The translations under genes and the position numbers were made by a program. The notes under the pieces were generated by a model. That model ran no database searches and was not told where the DNA came from. It was given only the letters and a program-made list of their open reading frames with translations. Shown here one piece after another: positions 38,054 through 48,292 of a DNA stretch of 64,000 nucleotides. Source of the stretch: Gemmatimonadaceae bacterium (GTDB lineage Bacteria > Gemmatimonadota > Gemmatimonadetes > Gemmatimonadales > Gemmatimonadaceae); NCBI GenBank assembly GCA_020851035.1, contig JADZDM010000002.1, positions 191,995-255,994 of the forward strand, written 5' to 3'. Numbering within the stretch: the first letter of the stretch is position 1; every line of letters starts with the position of its first letter.

Positions 38054-39943
38054 TCACTCCCCGCCAGCGATCGTTTCCAGCGCTTCCCATCGTTCCGTGA
38101 GTGCCGCGAGGTCGGCGTCCAGCGCGGCCAGTCGCGCGGTGGCGCCAGCCACCAGCGCACCGTCGCGGAGGACCAGCGGATCGGCGAGCTGTGCATACAG
38201 CGCCGTCCGTTCCTGTTCCACGGCATCGATGCGCTCCGGCAGCGCCTCGAGCTCGCGGGACTCGGCGTAGCTCAGCTTGCGCTTCTTCGCCGCACGCGTG
38301 GCTGGTGCCGGCAGCACCGCCCGTGCGGCGGGAACGGGCGCCGGCGGCGCCGGCCGCTGGCGCACCCAGTCGGCGTAGCCTCCGGCATACTCACGCACCA
38401 CCCCCTGCCCCTCGAAGGCGAAGGTAGAGGTGACGACGTTGTCGAGGAAGGCGCGATCGTGGCTCACCACCAGCAGCGTCCCGCCGTACTCGAGCAGCAG
38501 CGCCTCGAGCAGCACCAGCGTCTCGATGTCGAGGTCGTTCGTCGGCTCGTCGAGCACCAGCAGGTTGAACGTCCGCGTGAAGAGCCGCGCCAGCAGGAGC
38601 CGGTTGCGCTCCCCGCCCGAGAGCGCGCGCACCGGTGTCCGCGCACGCTCCGGCCCGAACAGGAACTCCTGCAGGTAGCCGTGCACGTGCCGGCGCGCCC
38701 CGCCGATCTCCACCCATTCGGAGCCATCGGCGATGGTGTCGAAGACGCTGCGCTCTTCGTCCAGCTGCTCGCGCAGCTGGTCGAAGTACGCGATCTCGAG
38801 GTTGGTGCCGAGCGTGATGGAACCGGAACCGGGGGCCAGCTCGCCGAGGAGGAGGCGGATGAGGGTCGTCTTGCCCGAGCCGTTGGGGCCGATCAGTCCG
38901 ACCCGGTCACCACGCGTGATGATGGTGGAGAAGCTGCGGATGATCGGAGTGTCGCCGCGGAAGAAGCTCACGTCCCGGGCCTCCACCACCAGTCGGCCGG
39001 AGCGCGCGGCGTCCTGCGCGTGGAGCGTGGCGGTGCCGACGCGATCGCGGCGCTGGCTCCGCTCCACGCGCAGCTGCTCGAGGTTGCGCACGCGTCCCTC
39101 GTTGCGGGTGCGCCGGGCCTGGATGCCGGTGCGGATCCACACCTCCTCCTGCGCCAGCTTGCGATCGAACTCGGCCCACTCGCGCGCCTCGACGTCCAGC
39201 GCCGCCTCCTTGCGGACGAGGTACGTGTCGTAGTCACCGCCCCAGTCGACCAGCGTCCCGCGATCGAGTTCGACGATCCGCGTGGCGACGCGCCGCAGGA
39301 AGGCCCGATCGTGCGTGACGAACACCAGCGTCGTCCCGCGCTCCACCAGCATGCGCTCCATCCACTCCACGGCCGCCACGTCGAGGTGGTTGGTCGGCTC
39401 GTCGAGGAGCAGGATGTCCGGCTGGCGGACGAGCGCGCGGGCCAGCAGGGCCTGGCGCTTGCGGCCGCCCGACGCGCTCGCGAATGGCAGCTCGGGATCC
39501 AGCGACAGGTGCTGCAGCGCCGTCTCGACACGCGTGTGCACCTGCCATGCATCCGCGGCGTCGAGCGCGTGGTGCAGCCGCTCGAGCTCCTTCAGCGCCT
39601 TCGGGCCGGCATCGGTGGCCAGGTGCAGGCTCGCGTGGTGGTACTGCGCCAGCAGCGCGCCGGACGGGCCCACGCCGGCCGCCACCACGTCGAACATGCT
39701 GCCCCCCACATCCTCGGGGATCTCCTGCTCCAGCCGCGACACCGTCAGCCCGCTGATCCGCACCACCTCGCCCGTGTCGGGCAGGAGCGAGCCGTCGAGG
39801 AGCTTCAGCAGCGTGCTCTTGCCGGTGCCGTTGCGGCCGAGCAGGCAGACGCGCTCACCGCGCTCGATGCTGAAATCCGCGTGCGACAGGAGCGCGGGGC
39901 CACCGAAGGCGAGACTGACGTCCTGCAGGCCCAACAGGGACAT
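38054..39943 (-). CDS. uup: ABC-F family ATPase (Uup-like)
   Basis: This is a 629-residue soluble protein with two ABC domains and no membrane part. The first has Walker A GRNGTGKST, signature SGGRKRQALLARAL and Walker B ILLLDEPTNHLD. The second has GPNGSGKTT, LSGGERNRLLLARLF and LLVLDEPTNDLD. A linker of about 80 residues between them is the tRNA-interacting P-site-tip region. A C-terminal coiled-coil tail (RKLSYAESRELEALPERID, ending in acidic helices) is characteristic of Uup. ABC-F ATPases act on the ribosome and resolve stalled or hibernating complexes. The start at 39943 fits the domain beginning. Confidence 0.93.
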   Translation of the reverse strand: MSLLGLQDVSLAFGGPALLSHADFSIERGERVCLLGRNGTGKSTLLKLLDGSLLPDTGEVVRISGLTVSRLEQEIPEDVGGSMFDVVAAGVGPSGALLAQYHHASLHLATDAGPKALKELERLHHALDAADAWQVHTRVETALQHLSLDPELPFASASGGRKRQALLARALVRQPDILLLDEPTNHLDVAAVEWMERMLVERGTTLVFVTHDRAFLRRVATRIVELDRGTLVDWGGDYDTYLVRKEAALDVEAREWAEFDRKLAQEEVWIRTGIQARRTRNEGRVRNLEQLRVERSQRRDRVGTATLHAQDAARSGRLVVEARDVSFFRGDTPIIRSFSTIITRGDRVGLIGPNGSGKTTLIRLLLGELAPGSGSITLGTNLEIAYFDQLREQLDEERSVFDTIADGSEWVEIGGARRHVHGYLQEFLFGPERARTPVRALSGGERNRLLLARLFTRTFNLLVLDEPTNDLDIETLVLLEALLLEYGGTLLVVSHDRAFLDNVVTSTFAFEGQGVVREYAGGYADWVRQRPAPPAPVPAARAVLPAPATRAAKKRKLSYAESRELEALPERIDAVEQERTALYAQLADPLVLRDGALVAGATARLAALDADLAALTERWEALETIAGGE

Positions 39944-39989
39944 GGAAAGCGGCGCGAAGGGGCTGGATGGACCGGCCCCGCAATCTACC

Positions 39990-40649
39990 TCAGGTGCGAA
40001 GCGGCCCACCGGCCGCGATGCGCCACCCCGCGATCACCATCAGGCACGCCAGCACCGCCGCGCCGACGGCCGACACCAGCATGACCCGCATCGGCCCGCC
40101 GACCGCCAGGCCGCGCGCGCTGAAGAGCAGCACCATCGCGGCTGACGCGCCCAGCGCGTACCCTGCGCGCTCGATCCCGGGGAAGACCGGCGATGCCGGC
40201 ACCTCGTAGCCGCCGCGCGCGCCCCAGACGATCGCGGCGAGACGGTGGTAGTCCCAGCAGACCAGGAACAGTGAGGCGAGCAGCATCAGCCCCGTGATCA
40301 CCGGCGTGCCCGTGAAGTGCAGCGAGACGGTGATGACGAAGATGTTGAGGATGATCGGCAGGAAGAGCACCGCGCCCAGCGTGGACGTCGACGGGATGAG
40401 CAACAAGGCCCCTGCCACCAGTTGCGAGAGGCCGAGGAAGCGCCAGTAGAAGCCGCTCTGGTACAGGGCCTCGAAGAAGTAGCCGATCGGTTCCTGCACG
40501 CTGATGGAGGTGAAGCGCTTTCCCTGCACCTTCACCAGCGCCGTCGGCACGAACGCCAGCGCGAGCAGGATCCTCGAGATGACGGCGAGGCGGTGCAGCG
40601 CGGCAGTGCGGCGCGCCGCTTCGTGCAGCCGGCGAAAGCGTCCCTCCAT
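39990..40649 (-). CDS. DoxX-family membrane protein
   Basis: This 219-residue protein has about five membrane helices. The DoxX-like pattern is visible: ISRILLALAFVPTALVKVQGK, then GFYWRFLGLSQLVAGALLLI, followed by TLGAVLFLPIILNIFVITVSL. DoxX-like proteins are found in thiosulfate or quinone-linked respiration and in redox stress, but many have no known task. The ATG at 40649 has GGAGG 6 bases upstream; a GTG directly before it is spaced too close. It is encoded on the same strand upstream of the ABC-F gene. Confidence 0.82.
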   Translation of the reverse strand: MEGRFRRLHEAARRTAALHRLAVISRILLALAFVPTALVKVQGKRFTSISVQEPIGYFFEALYQSGFYWRFLGLSQLVAGALLLIPSTSTLGAVLFLPIILNIFVITVSLHFTGTPVITGLMLLASLFLVCWDYHRLAAIVWGARGGYEVPASPVFPGIERAGYALGASAAMVLLFSARGLAVGGPMRVMLVSAVGAAVLACLMVIAGWRIAAGGPLRT

Positions 40650-40744
40650 CACGTCCTCCCGTGTCGGTGTGCCTCCCTACGACGCGCGACAGCCGGGAGT
40701 TTCCCGGCGGTCGCGGCCGCGCCGGACCGGGGCGCGAGGCGCCG

Positions 40745-42673
40745 TCAGCGCCGGACGGGAAACGGCCGCGACGCCGGCAGCTCATCCGCGAACTTCCATG
40801 GCGCCGGCCCGTCACGCGTGAGCGGGATGTTCGCGAGGCGGGCGCGCACCATCGCCATCGGCATCGGCCCGCCCAGCAGCACGCCGTCGTGAAACTCGCG
40901 CTCCCGCAGCGTCTTCCCCGTCACCAGTGCCTTGTACATCGCGCGCATCTGCAGGCCACCGAGCATGTACGCCGCCTGGTACAGCGGCGAGTAGTCGCCC
41001 GCGAACGACCGGCGCACCTCCCCCTCGGCGTTCGCCCGCTCGAAGTTCACGGTGTCCACCAGGAACTGGATCGCCTGGTCCGGCGTCATCTTCCCGAGGT
41101 GGAAGTTGAGCGAGAAGATGATCCGCGCGCTCCGGTGCATCCGCCAGAACAGCGCCCCGATGCGGTCCTCGGGCGTGACGTGGAAGTCATGGTCGTAGAG
41201 GAACATCTCCCAGTAGAGCGCATTGCCCTCGTTCCAGAACGGCGTCGAGAAGAGGCGCCGGTGCGGGTTGTGGCGCGCCGACATGAAGCCCTGCAGGTGA
41301 TGCCCGGGGTTCAGCTCGTGGAAGACCGTCGCGTGCGAGAAGTGCGGGTTGTTGCCCCGCATGCTCATCAGCTTCTCCTCGTCGGTCATGTCGTCGGTGG
41401 GATAGCTCACGAGGATCAGCTCACCACCGAGGAAGAACGGGTTCAGGCGCTGGCGCTCGGGTGACATCATCTCCATCCGCCAATCCTCCGTCGCCAGCGG
41501 CGGGATGGTCACCCAGTCGTGCTGCGCGAAGAACGCCTCGGCCTGCCGCGCCAGCCCGCGGATCATCGCCGGCTGCTTCCCGGGCTCGACGTAGGAGTCC
41601 TTCACCTTCTCCATCGCCGCCTTCCAGTCGTCGCCGAAGCCCATCTCGCGCGCCGCCTTCCGGATCTCGGCCAGGCTGAACGCGTACTCGCGCTCCGCGA
41701 TCGCGATCAGCTCCTCGGCGGTGTACGGGATCATCTCGTAACGCAGGTCGGCGGCCAGGCCGGCGGCGCCGATGGGGTCACCGATGATCGGACCGGTGTT
41801 CGCATTCGGGGCGTCCTGGCCAGTGCCGCCGCCGCGGCCCGTGGACACGGCGCTGCGCGGGATGCCCACCAGCCGCTCCCGGATCGCACCGGCATACTTC
41901 ACCATCGCGTCGTTCAGCCTGGCGTACGGATCGCGCAGCCACCAGGTGAACTGCGGATCGTAGCCGCTGTTGAAGCGATACCAGGTGGCGAGCGTGGCGC
42001 GGATGGCATCCAGACGCTCGGCGGCGCGGTTGGCCACGGTGCGCGACACCCGCGGCGCGACCCCGCGGCTCCGGGTGGTTGCGCTGTCGCCAGCGCGTGG
42101 GGCCGGCTCGAGCAGCGCGCGAAGGCTGTCCACCTGCCGCACCACCGCCGACACCTGGCGCGCCACCGTCGCCGGCGGTGTCGCCACGAGGTCGCGCCGG
42201 TCGTCGTGCAGCGCGAGCAGCACATCGGCGAACGGCAACAGCGGCGCGACCTCCGCGCGCTTCGCATCGGCGCGGTCGGCCAGGTCGAGCTGGTAGCGCA
42301 GGTGGTTGTCGAGGAGGACGTAGTCGATCCGCCCCTCCTGCGAGAGCCGCGCGAAGTCCAGCGCGCGCAGGCGGGTGCGCCAGGCACCGAAGAACCCGCG
42401 CATCCGGGCACGCTGGTCCGGCGAGCCCTCCGCATCGTAGCGCCGGCCGAGTGCGGCCAGGTCGGCGCTGTACCGCTGCACCACGTCTGCCAGCTCACTC
42501 GCGCGCGGCACCGCCAGCGGGCCGAGGTCCGGCACCGAGGCGAGCGGATCGGCCGGAAACGGCGGCGCCGCGGCCTGCGCGTGCAGCACGAGCGGCATGG
42601 CGGCGCCGGCCATCGCCAGTGCGCAGCTGAGGCACCGGGCGATGCGGCGCACAACGGGGGTGGTTCCGGTCAC
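40745..42673 (-). CDS. DUF885 secreted metallopeptidase-like protein
   Basis: This 642-residue exported protein has a signal peptide ending at about residue 32 (AMAGAAMPLVLHAQA). The body is the all-helical DUF885 fold. The zinc motif HELNPGHHLQ (about 452-461) is intact, and the downstream Glu ligand is probably in FWNEGNALYWEMF. DUF885 proteins are viewed as metallopeptidases related to the M32/M2 group; few have been tested. The region near residue 275 contains a short Gly-rich loop. A small secreted gene of unknown kind precedes it on the same strand after a 94-base gap. It is likely to digest peptides in the periplasm. Confidence 0.88.
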   Translation of the reverse strand: MTGTTPVVRRIARCLSCALAMAGAAMPLVLHAQAAAPPFPADPLASVPDLGPLAVPRASELADVVQRYSADLAALGRRYDAEGSPDQRARMRGFFGAWRTRLRALDFARLSQEGRIDYVLLDNHLRYQLDLADRADAKRAEVAPLLPFADVLLALHDDRRDLVATPPATVARQVSAVVRQVDSLRALLEPAPRAGDSATTRSRGVAPRVSRTVANRAAERLDAIRATLATWYRFNSGYDPQFTWWLRDPYARLNDAMVKYAGAIRERLVGIPRSAVSTGRGGGTGQDAPNANTGPIIGDPIGAAGLAADLRYEMIPYTAEELIAIAEREYAFSLAEIRKAAREMGFGDDWKAAMEKVKDSYVEPGKQPAMIRGLARQAEAFFAQHDWVTIPPLATEDWRMEMMSPERQRLNPFFLGGELILVSYPTDDMTDEEKLMSMRGNNPHFSHATVFHELNPGHHLQGFMSARHNPHRRLFSTPFWNEGNALYWEMFLYDHDFHVTPEDRIGALFWRMHRSARIIFSLNFHLGKMTPDQAIQFLVDTVNFERANAEGEVRRSFAGDYSPLYQAAYMLGGLQMRAMYKALVTGKTLREREFHDGVLLGGPMPMAMVRARLANIPLTRDGPAPWKFADELPASRPFPVRR

Positions 42674-42767
42674 GGCGTGCTCCAGCGGCGTGGGTCAGGC
42701 GCGCGACGGCGGGCCGCCGTCACGCGTACACGTCACGGCGGCGCGGGGCGCTCGCCGCCGGTGGCAG

Positions 42768-43352
42768 TCACATGTCGGGGGTCAGCATCAGGTGCGCCTT
42801 CGGGGTGCCGGGATACATCAGCCACGGCCCCTTGCCCGGCGTCGTCGGCAGCCCGGTGGTGGCCGAGGTGGCGTACGGCATGTAGAGCACGAACAGCGGC
42901 TTGGAACGCGGCGCCGTGCCGCTCACCGGGTCGAAGTCGCCGCGCGGCCCGCTCAGCGAGTAGAGCGCGGCCGGTGCGGTGGGCATCCGCAGCGTGCCGC
43001 GCCGCACCTCGGCGAAACGCAGCGTGTCCACCTGGGTGCCCGACGTGCCCGCCGCACGGAGCGCGCGACCGCGCGCCATGAACGGCTCCATCGAGGTGGC
43101 GTAGCAGGCCACGTGGAAGCGGTCGTCGGACGGGTCGTCGGCCAGGCACTGCATGCCGTTGCGTGCCGGTCGCAGCACCTCCAGCCGGCCTCCGGCGCGA
43201 TAGCCCATCACGCCGGCGCCGTCGCGCAGCGCGGCCGGCAGTGGCAGGACGGCCGCGGCCACCTGCTGCGCCTCCGGCGGCAGGGCCTGGGCCATGAGTG
43301 AGCCCGCACCGAGCGTGAGTACGAGGGCGGTGACGATGGCAGGGACGGGCAT
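42768..43352 (-). CDS. exported protein of unknown function
   Basis: This 194-residue protein is not recognised. It has a signal peptide (PAIVTALVLTLGAGSLMA). The mature part contains two Cys (MQCLADD and HVACYAT), which may form a disulfide, and Pro/Gly-rich segments ending LMYPGTPKAHLMLTPDM. Overall it looks like a small periplasmic binding or accessory protein. GGAG sits 8 bases before the ATG at 43352; a second start at 43385 overlaps the DUF5916 stop by ATGA. It is co-directional with the DUF5916 gene and is probably translated from the same transcript. Confidence 0.78.
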   Translation of the reverse strand: MPVPAIVTALVLTLGAGSLMAQALPPEAQQVAAAVLPLPAALRDGAGVMGYRAGGRLEVLRPARNGMQCLADDPSDDRFHVACYATSMEPFMARGRALRAAGTSGTQVDTLRFAEVRRGTLRMPTAPAALYSLSGPRGDFDPVSGTAPRSKPLFVLYMPYATSATTGLPTTPGKGPWLMYPGTPKAHLMLTPDM

Positions 43353-43381
43353 GGGAGGCACTCCGGTGGAATGGCGATCCG

Positions 43382-45838
43382 TCATTGCAGGCGGAAGAGG
43401 TAGCTGAACTTCATGAAGAAGACATCGCGGTTCGGCTGCAGCGCCTGCGTGCCGCCGGGTCGGTCGGCACGCGAGGTGTTGCCGTAGCCGAGGTAGATCA
43501 CCGTGCCCGGCGTCGGGAGGTACGAGAAGAGAAAGTCGAGCCGGCCGCGCAGTCGGTCGAAGGCCACTGCCCGCGTGAGCGTGCCGTCGGCATTGCGGAA
43601 GTAGACCGGGGCGTTGGTCCGGGAGTCGTCGCGCAGCGAGTCCTGCTGCAGCTTCGCCACCTCGCCGATCACGCGCACGAACACCTGCCGCGTGACCTGG
43701 TACTCCACGCGCACCCGCGGCACGTTGCGCGTGAGCACGCGGCTGCCGTCGGTGCGCCGGTCGTAGGTCTCCACATTCCACGTGCCCGCGATGCGGAGCT
43801 GGTCCGTCGGGCGCACGTTGACACCGAGGTTCACGATGGCGATCCGGGCGCTGCTCCACTCCGGGAAGTTCTCGTCCACGCCGTAGAGCACGAACGAGGT
43901 GAGTGAGAAGCGCTTGAACTCCGGGGTGTTGACCGAGCCGACCCAGTCCACGTTCACGAGGTTCGGCGTGCCCCGGTATCCGACCGTGTCGATGCCGGTG
44001 CCCGCCGGTGCGATGTAGACGTAGTCCGCGTACAGCTCCGGGTCGTACGAGAACCGCTCCAGCAGGAGCTGCGCGCCCACCGACCAGCCCCGCTTCAGGC
44101 GGGAGTTGAGGCGGAAGTGCAGCTTCTCGTCCTGCACCGGCCCGCCGCGCACGAAGTCGTCGTAGCGGAAGCTGTTCAGCCACGCGATTTCGGGGGTGAG
44201 CGCCTCGACCAGCGCCCCCGGTCCACCGAGGAAGGTGAACCGGTTGGTGATGTTCACGTTCGCGATCCCGGTGCGCGCGATGAAGCCGCTCTGGGCGTCG
44301 AAGTCGGGGGCGATGCCGTTGACGGCGTACTGCGCACCGAAGCGGCGGCCGTTCACGTTCGCCGCGAGGCTGAACAGCGGCGCACTGGCCGTCACGCCAC
44401 CGGTGCGGGTGAAGCTGGTCGCGTACTGCCCCTGGACGCTCACGATGCCGCGCACGAGGCGCCCGTCCAGGCCGGCCACCCGGTTGAACGCACCGCCGTC
44501 CATCTTGTCGGTGTACACCAGCCCGATGCGGCTCTGGGTGCCCACGTCGCGCTGCACGCGCAGCACGTTGAACACCGGATTCTGCCGCCCGTCGACGCTG
44601 GCCTCGCGGTTGTCGATGGCCGACAGCAGGCCGATGTCGAAGCCGTTCAGCTTGCCGGTGAGCTTGGTGGCGGCGACGGGCTGCGTGATGCGGCGCGTGT
44701 AGATCAGGCGGCTCGGAGCCGAGAACTGCTCCTGGCTCTCGAGGAAGAACGGGCGGCGCTCGGCGAAGAAGTTCTGGACCCGCGGATCGTAGGTGAACTG
44801 CGTCGCGTCTGCCTCCACCTGCGAGAAGTCGGGGTTCGCCGTGCCGGAGAGCGTGAGGTTGCTGGTGATGCCCCAGCGCACGCTCCCGCCGAGTTCCGGC
44901 CGGTTGTTCTCGTAGCCCCAGCCGCCGGTCGCGGGCACGCCGACCACGGACGACGTCACCGTGGGGATCACGTCCACCGTGAGGCCGCGGGACAGGTCCC
45001 GGAGCCCCTCGAGACGTCCCGACTGGGCGAGGAAGCTCGAGCCGGCGCGCGTGGTCGGTGCCCAGGTCTCCTCGTAGCCGGTGGCTTGCACCGTGCGCAC
45101 CACGTTCAACTGCCACTGCTGCTCGCCGCCGGCGCGGTAGCGGAGGCTCTTGAACGGGATCTGGATCTCCACCTCGAAGCCGTACTCCGTGACGTGTCCT
45201 TTCGACTTCCAGACGTAGTCGGGGGCGAGGTCGGCGGCCTCGCGGGTCCGCACGATGCCGCCGGAGAAGCCGCCGCCCTGCACGGTGCCGGTCTCGATCA
45301 GGACGCCGTCGCTCTGGATGCCGATGGGGTTCACGGCGAAGAGCATCGCCTGCCGGCTGTCGTTGTAGGTGCCGAGGAAGAGCTGGATGTTGTCGTCGGC
45401 CGTGATCTTGTCGCGGTCGGCAAGGTTGTGACGCACGGTGCCGGCCGGGGCATAGGCGCGAATGCCCACATGCAGCGCCGTGGAGGTGTAGAAGACGAAG
45501 ACCTCGGTGCTGTCCCGCGCGGGCACGCCGTCGGTCGGGAAATACTGCGAGAAGCCCGTCAGCAGCGCCGCCTTCCGCCACGCCGGCTCGTCGAGCACGC
45601 CGTCGACCGAGATCGCGGTCGCCTCGCGCGGGGTCGTGATCGCGAGCGCGCCGCTCCGGCCGTCGTAGACCTTGCCGGCGTGCGGTTCGCCCGGCGGACC
45701 CGCCGGCGGCAGGGTGAGGGCGACGGCGGCGAGGAGGGCGAGGGGTGCGGGCACCGGCGGGAGACTGAGGGGGAGGCGGGCGAAGCGGGCGGCGTTCGCC
45801 GCCGGGGAACGATACGGCACGGGCCTGCGCCCGCACAT
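43382..45838 (-). CDS. DUF5916 outer-membrane protein with CBM9-like N-domain
   Basis: This is an 818-residue exported protein. After a signal region (LALLAAVALTLPPAG) there is a CBM9-like domain at about 70-270 (SVDGVLDEPAWRKA, DNIQLFLGTYND, GFEVEIQIPFKSLRY). The long C-terminal part (about 300-818) is a DUF5916 beta-barrel with RPFFLESQEQFSAP and TRRITQPVAATKLTGK, ending in an aromatic strand FMKFSYLFRLQ. This architecture is common in Gemmatimonadota and Bacteroidota, often near peptidase or glycan genes. The role is likely binding or uptake of a polymer at the outer membrane. It is divergent from the S9 peptidase gene across a 105-base gap. Confidence 0.88.
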   Translation of the reverse strand: MCGRRPVPYRSPAANAARFARLPLSLPPVPAPLALLAAVALTLPPAGPPGEPHAGKVYDGRSGALAITTPREATAISVDGVLDEPAWRKAALLTGFSQYFPTDGVPARDSTEVFVFYTSTALHVGIRAYAPAGTVRHNLADRDKITADDNIQLFLGTYNDSRQAMLFAVNPIGIQSDGVLIETGTVQGGGFSGGIVRTREAADLAPDYVWKSKGHVTEYGFEVEIQIPFKSLRYRAGGEQQWQLNVVRTVQATGYEETWAPTTRAGSSFLAQSGRLEGLRDLSRGLTVDVIPTVTSSVVGVPATGGWGYENNRPELGGSVRWGITSNLTLSGTANPDFSQVEADATQFTYDPRVQNFFAERRPFFLESQEQFSAPSRLIYTRRITQPVAATKLTGKLNGFDIGLLSAIDNREASVDGRQNPVFNVLRVQRDVGTQSRIGLVYTDKMDGGAFNRVAGLDGRLVRGIVSVQGQYATSFTRTGGVTASAPLFSLAANVNGRRFGAQYAVNGIAPDFDAQSGFIARTGIANVNITNRFTFLGGPGALVEALTPEIAWLNSFRYDDFVRGGPVQDEKLHFRLNSRLKRGWSVGAQLLLERFSYDPELYADYVYIAPAGTGIDTVGYRGTPNLVNVDWVGSVNTPEFKRFSLTSFVLYGVDENFPEWSSARIAIVNLGVNVRPTDQLRIAGTWNVETYDRRTDGSRVLTRNVPRVRVEYQVTRQVFVRVIGEVAKLQQDSLRDDSRTNAPVYFRNADGTLTRAVAFDRLRGRLDFLFSYLPTPGTVIYLGYGNTSRADRPGGTQALQPNRDVFFMKFSYLFRLQ

Positions 45839-45943
45839 TGCCGCGCCGCCGTCCGCCCGGTGACATTGGACGCGGCCGGGGACCCGTCTCCCGGATACGG
45901 CTCATCGCGTTCCTGCGCTGCCCTCCTTACATCGCCCCCACGC

Positions 45944-48280
45944 ATGTCTCGCACTCCCGGATCCAGCCTGCGCCCGTCGCTGCTGGCCCTGCCCCTCACG
46001 CTGGCGCTGGCCGGCACGGTCACGGCCCAGCCCCGCCGCGCCGTCACGGCCGCCGACTACGACCGCGCCGTGCGGATGCTCGGCACGACGGTGACCCCGC
46101 TGGTGGTGGGCGGTACCGCACCCGGCCTCAGTTGGCTCCCGGACGGCCGCTTCCACTACCGCAGCGTGCGCCCCGCCGGCACCGAGTACGTGCTCGTCGA
46201 CCCGCGCCGGAAATCGCGTACGCCACTCTTCGACCACGCCAGGGTCGCGGCGGCCCTCGGCGCGGCGTCGGGGGTGACTGCCTCCGCCACGACGCCCATC
46301 CCGGCCACCAGCTTGACCCTCACCGGCGTGGAACTGAGCGCCGATGGTCGCAGCGTCACCGTCGGCTTCAACGGCCGCCGCTTCACCTGCGATGTGGCGG
46401 GCAGCGCGTGCACCGCCATCGCCGCCTCAGGTCCTCCCACGGCGGCACCGGGCCGCGGCGGCACCGCCGTGTCGCCGGATGGCAAGCGCCTCGCCTTCAT
46501 CCGCGACTGGAACCTCTGGGTCCGCGATGTCGCCTCGGGCACCGAGGTGCAGCTCACCACCGATGGCGTGAAGGACTTCGGCTACGCCACCGACAACGCC
46601 GGCTGGACCAGCAGCGACCGCGCCATCGTGGCCTGGTCCCCCGACTCGCGGAAGATCGCCACCCAGCAGCAGGACGCGCGCAAGGTGGGCGACATGTTCC
46701 TCGTCCAGACCCGCGTCGGCCACCCCGTGCTCCGGGCGTGGAAGTACCCGCTCCCGGGTGACAGCGTCGTGGCGATGGTGCACCGCGTGGTGATCGACGT
46801 CGACTCGCGCACGGTCACGCGGCTGAAGATGGCGCCCGACTTCCACCGGGCGACGCTCGGCGACGACATCTCGATGAGCGACTACGCCTTCAGCCCCGAC
46901 GGCTCCCAGCTCGCGCTGGCGTCGACGTCGCGGGACCACAAGCAGACCATCGTGCGCATTGCCGACACACGCACCGGCGACGTGCGCCAGGTGCTGGAGG
47001 AGACGGTGCCGACGCACTTCGAGTCGATCACCGGCTGGCGTGTGCTCTGGGAGACGAACGAACTGCTCTGGAACTCGCAGCGTGACGACTGGAGCCAGCT
47101 CTACCTGTACGACCTCACCACCGGCCGGCTGAAGAACAAGGTCACGAGCGGCGACGGTCCCGTGAGCGGCATCGTGCGCGTGGACGCGACGGCGCGCACG
47201 CTCTGGTACACGGCGCAGGGGCGCGAGCCGGGACAGGATCCGTACCTGCGGCATGCCTACCGCATCGGGCTCGACGGGCGCAACGCGCGGTCGCTCACCC
47301 CGGACGAGGGCGACCACACGGTGCAGCTCTCCCCCGACGGGCGCTGGCTGGTGGACACCTGGTCCGACGGTGACACGCCACCGGTGACGGCCCTCCGCGA
47401 TGCCACGGGCCGCGTGGTGATGACGCTGGAGACGGCCGACATCTCGAAGCTGGTGGCGAGCGGCTGGCAGCCGCCGATCCTCTTCAGCGTCAAGGCCGCC
47501 GATGGCACCACCGACATCTACGGCCAGCTCTTCCGCCCGACGAACTTCGACTCGACGAAGAAGTACCCGATCATCAACAACGCCTATCCGGGCCCGCAGT
47601 CCGGGAGCGTGGGTGGGCGCGGCTTCGCCGCGGCACGCGGGGACAAGCAGGCGCTGGCCGAGCTGGGATTCATCGTGGTGAGCATCGACGGGCGCGGCAG
47701 CGGGCCGGGTCGCTCGAAGAGCTTCCACGATGCCTACTACGGCGCGATGGGCCGGGACAACACCCTGCCCGACCAGGTGGCGGGCATGCAGAACCTGGCG
47801 AAACGCTACCCGTGGATCGACATCGACAAGGCGGCCATGTGGGGCCACTCGGGCGGCGGGTTCATCACCGCCGACGCGATGTTCCGCTACCCCGACTTCT
47901 TCAGGGTCGGTATCTCCGAGTCGGGCAACCACGACCAGCGCAACTACGAGGATGACTGGGGCGAGCGCTATCAGGGCCTGCTCACCCGCGCCAACGGCAC
48001 CGACAGCTATGCCATCGAGGCGAACCAGTCGCTGGCGAAGAACCTGAAGGGCAAGCTGCTGCTGGCGCACGGCACGATGGACAACAACGTCCCCCCCGAC
48101 AACACGCTGCTAGTGGTGGATGCCCTCATCCGCGCGAACAAGGACTTCGACCTGCTGATGATCCCCAACGCCGGCCACGGCTTCGGGTCGGCATCGAACT
48201 ACATGATGCGGCGGCGGTGGGACTACTTCGTGCGCTGGCTCCTCGATGCGGAGCCGCCGGCGGACTACGTCATCCGCTGA
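45944..48280 (+). CDS. secreted prolyl oligopeptidase family S9 (DPP-IV-like) peptidase
   Basis: This 778-residue exported serine peptidase has a signal peptide (LLALPLTLALAGTVTA). A DPP-IV N-terminal beta-propeller spans about 90-500 (AVSPDGKRLAFIRDWNLWVRD, AWSPDSRKIATQQQD, YAFSPDGSQLALAS). The hydrolase domain has the active Ser636 in GHSGGG, Asp713 in HGTMDNNV and His745 in NAGHGFG. DPP-IV-type enzymes cleave X-Pro dipeptides from peptide N-termini. It probably works in the periplasm together with nearby M20 and DUF885 peptidases. A 10-bp hairpin lies just past its stop. Confidence 0.93.
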   Translation: MSRTPGSSLRPSLLALPLTLALAGTVTAQPRRAVTAADYDRAVRMLGTTVTPLVVGGTAPGLSWLPDGRFHYRSVRPAGTEYVLVDPRRKSRTPLFDHARVAAALGAASGVTASATTPIPATSLTLTGVELSADGRSVTVGFNGRRFTCDVAGSACTAIAASGPPTAAPGRGGTAVSPDGKRLAFIRDWNLWVRDVASGTEVQLTTDGVKDFGYATDNAGWTSSDRAIVAWSPDSRKIATQQQDARKVGDMFLVQTRVGHPVLRAWKYPLPGDSVVAMVHRVVIDVDSRTVTRLKMAPDFHRATLGDDISMSDYAFSPDGSQLALASTSRDHKQTIVRIADTRTGDVRQVLEETVPTHFESITGWRVLWETNELLWNSQRDDWSQLYLYDLTTGRLKNKVTSGDGPVSGIVRVDATARTLWYTAQGREPGQDPYLRHAYRIGLDGRNARSLTPDEGDHTVQLSPDGRWLVDTWSDGDTPPVTALRDATGRVVMTLETADISKLVASGWQPPILFSVKAADGTTDIYGQLFRPTNFDSTKKYPIINNAYPGPQSGSVGGRGFAAARGDKQALAELGFIVVSIDGRGSGPGRSKSFHDAYYGAMGRDNTLPDQVAGMQNLAKRYPWIDIDKAAMWGHSGGGFITADAMFRYPDFFRVGISESGNHDQRNYEDDWGERYQGLLTRANGTDSYAIEANQSLAKNLKGKLLLAHGTMDNNVPPDNTLLVVDALIRANKDFDLLMIPNAGHGFGSASNYMMRRRWDYFVRWLLDAEPPADYVIR

Positions 48281-48292
48281 GGTCTTGGCGGA

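Noticed and set aside
44117-45943. Plus-strand frame continuous with, and upstream of, the S9 peptidase.
   Set aside because: The signal peptide begins at the ATG at 45944, and the upstream part is antisense to the DUF5916 gene with no resemblance to a peptidase.
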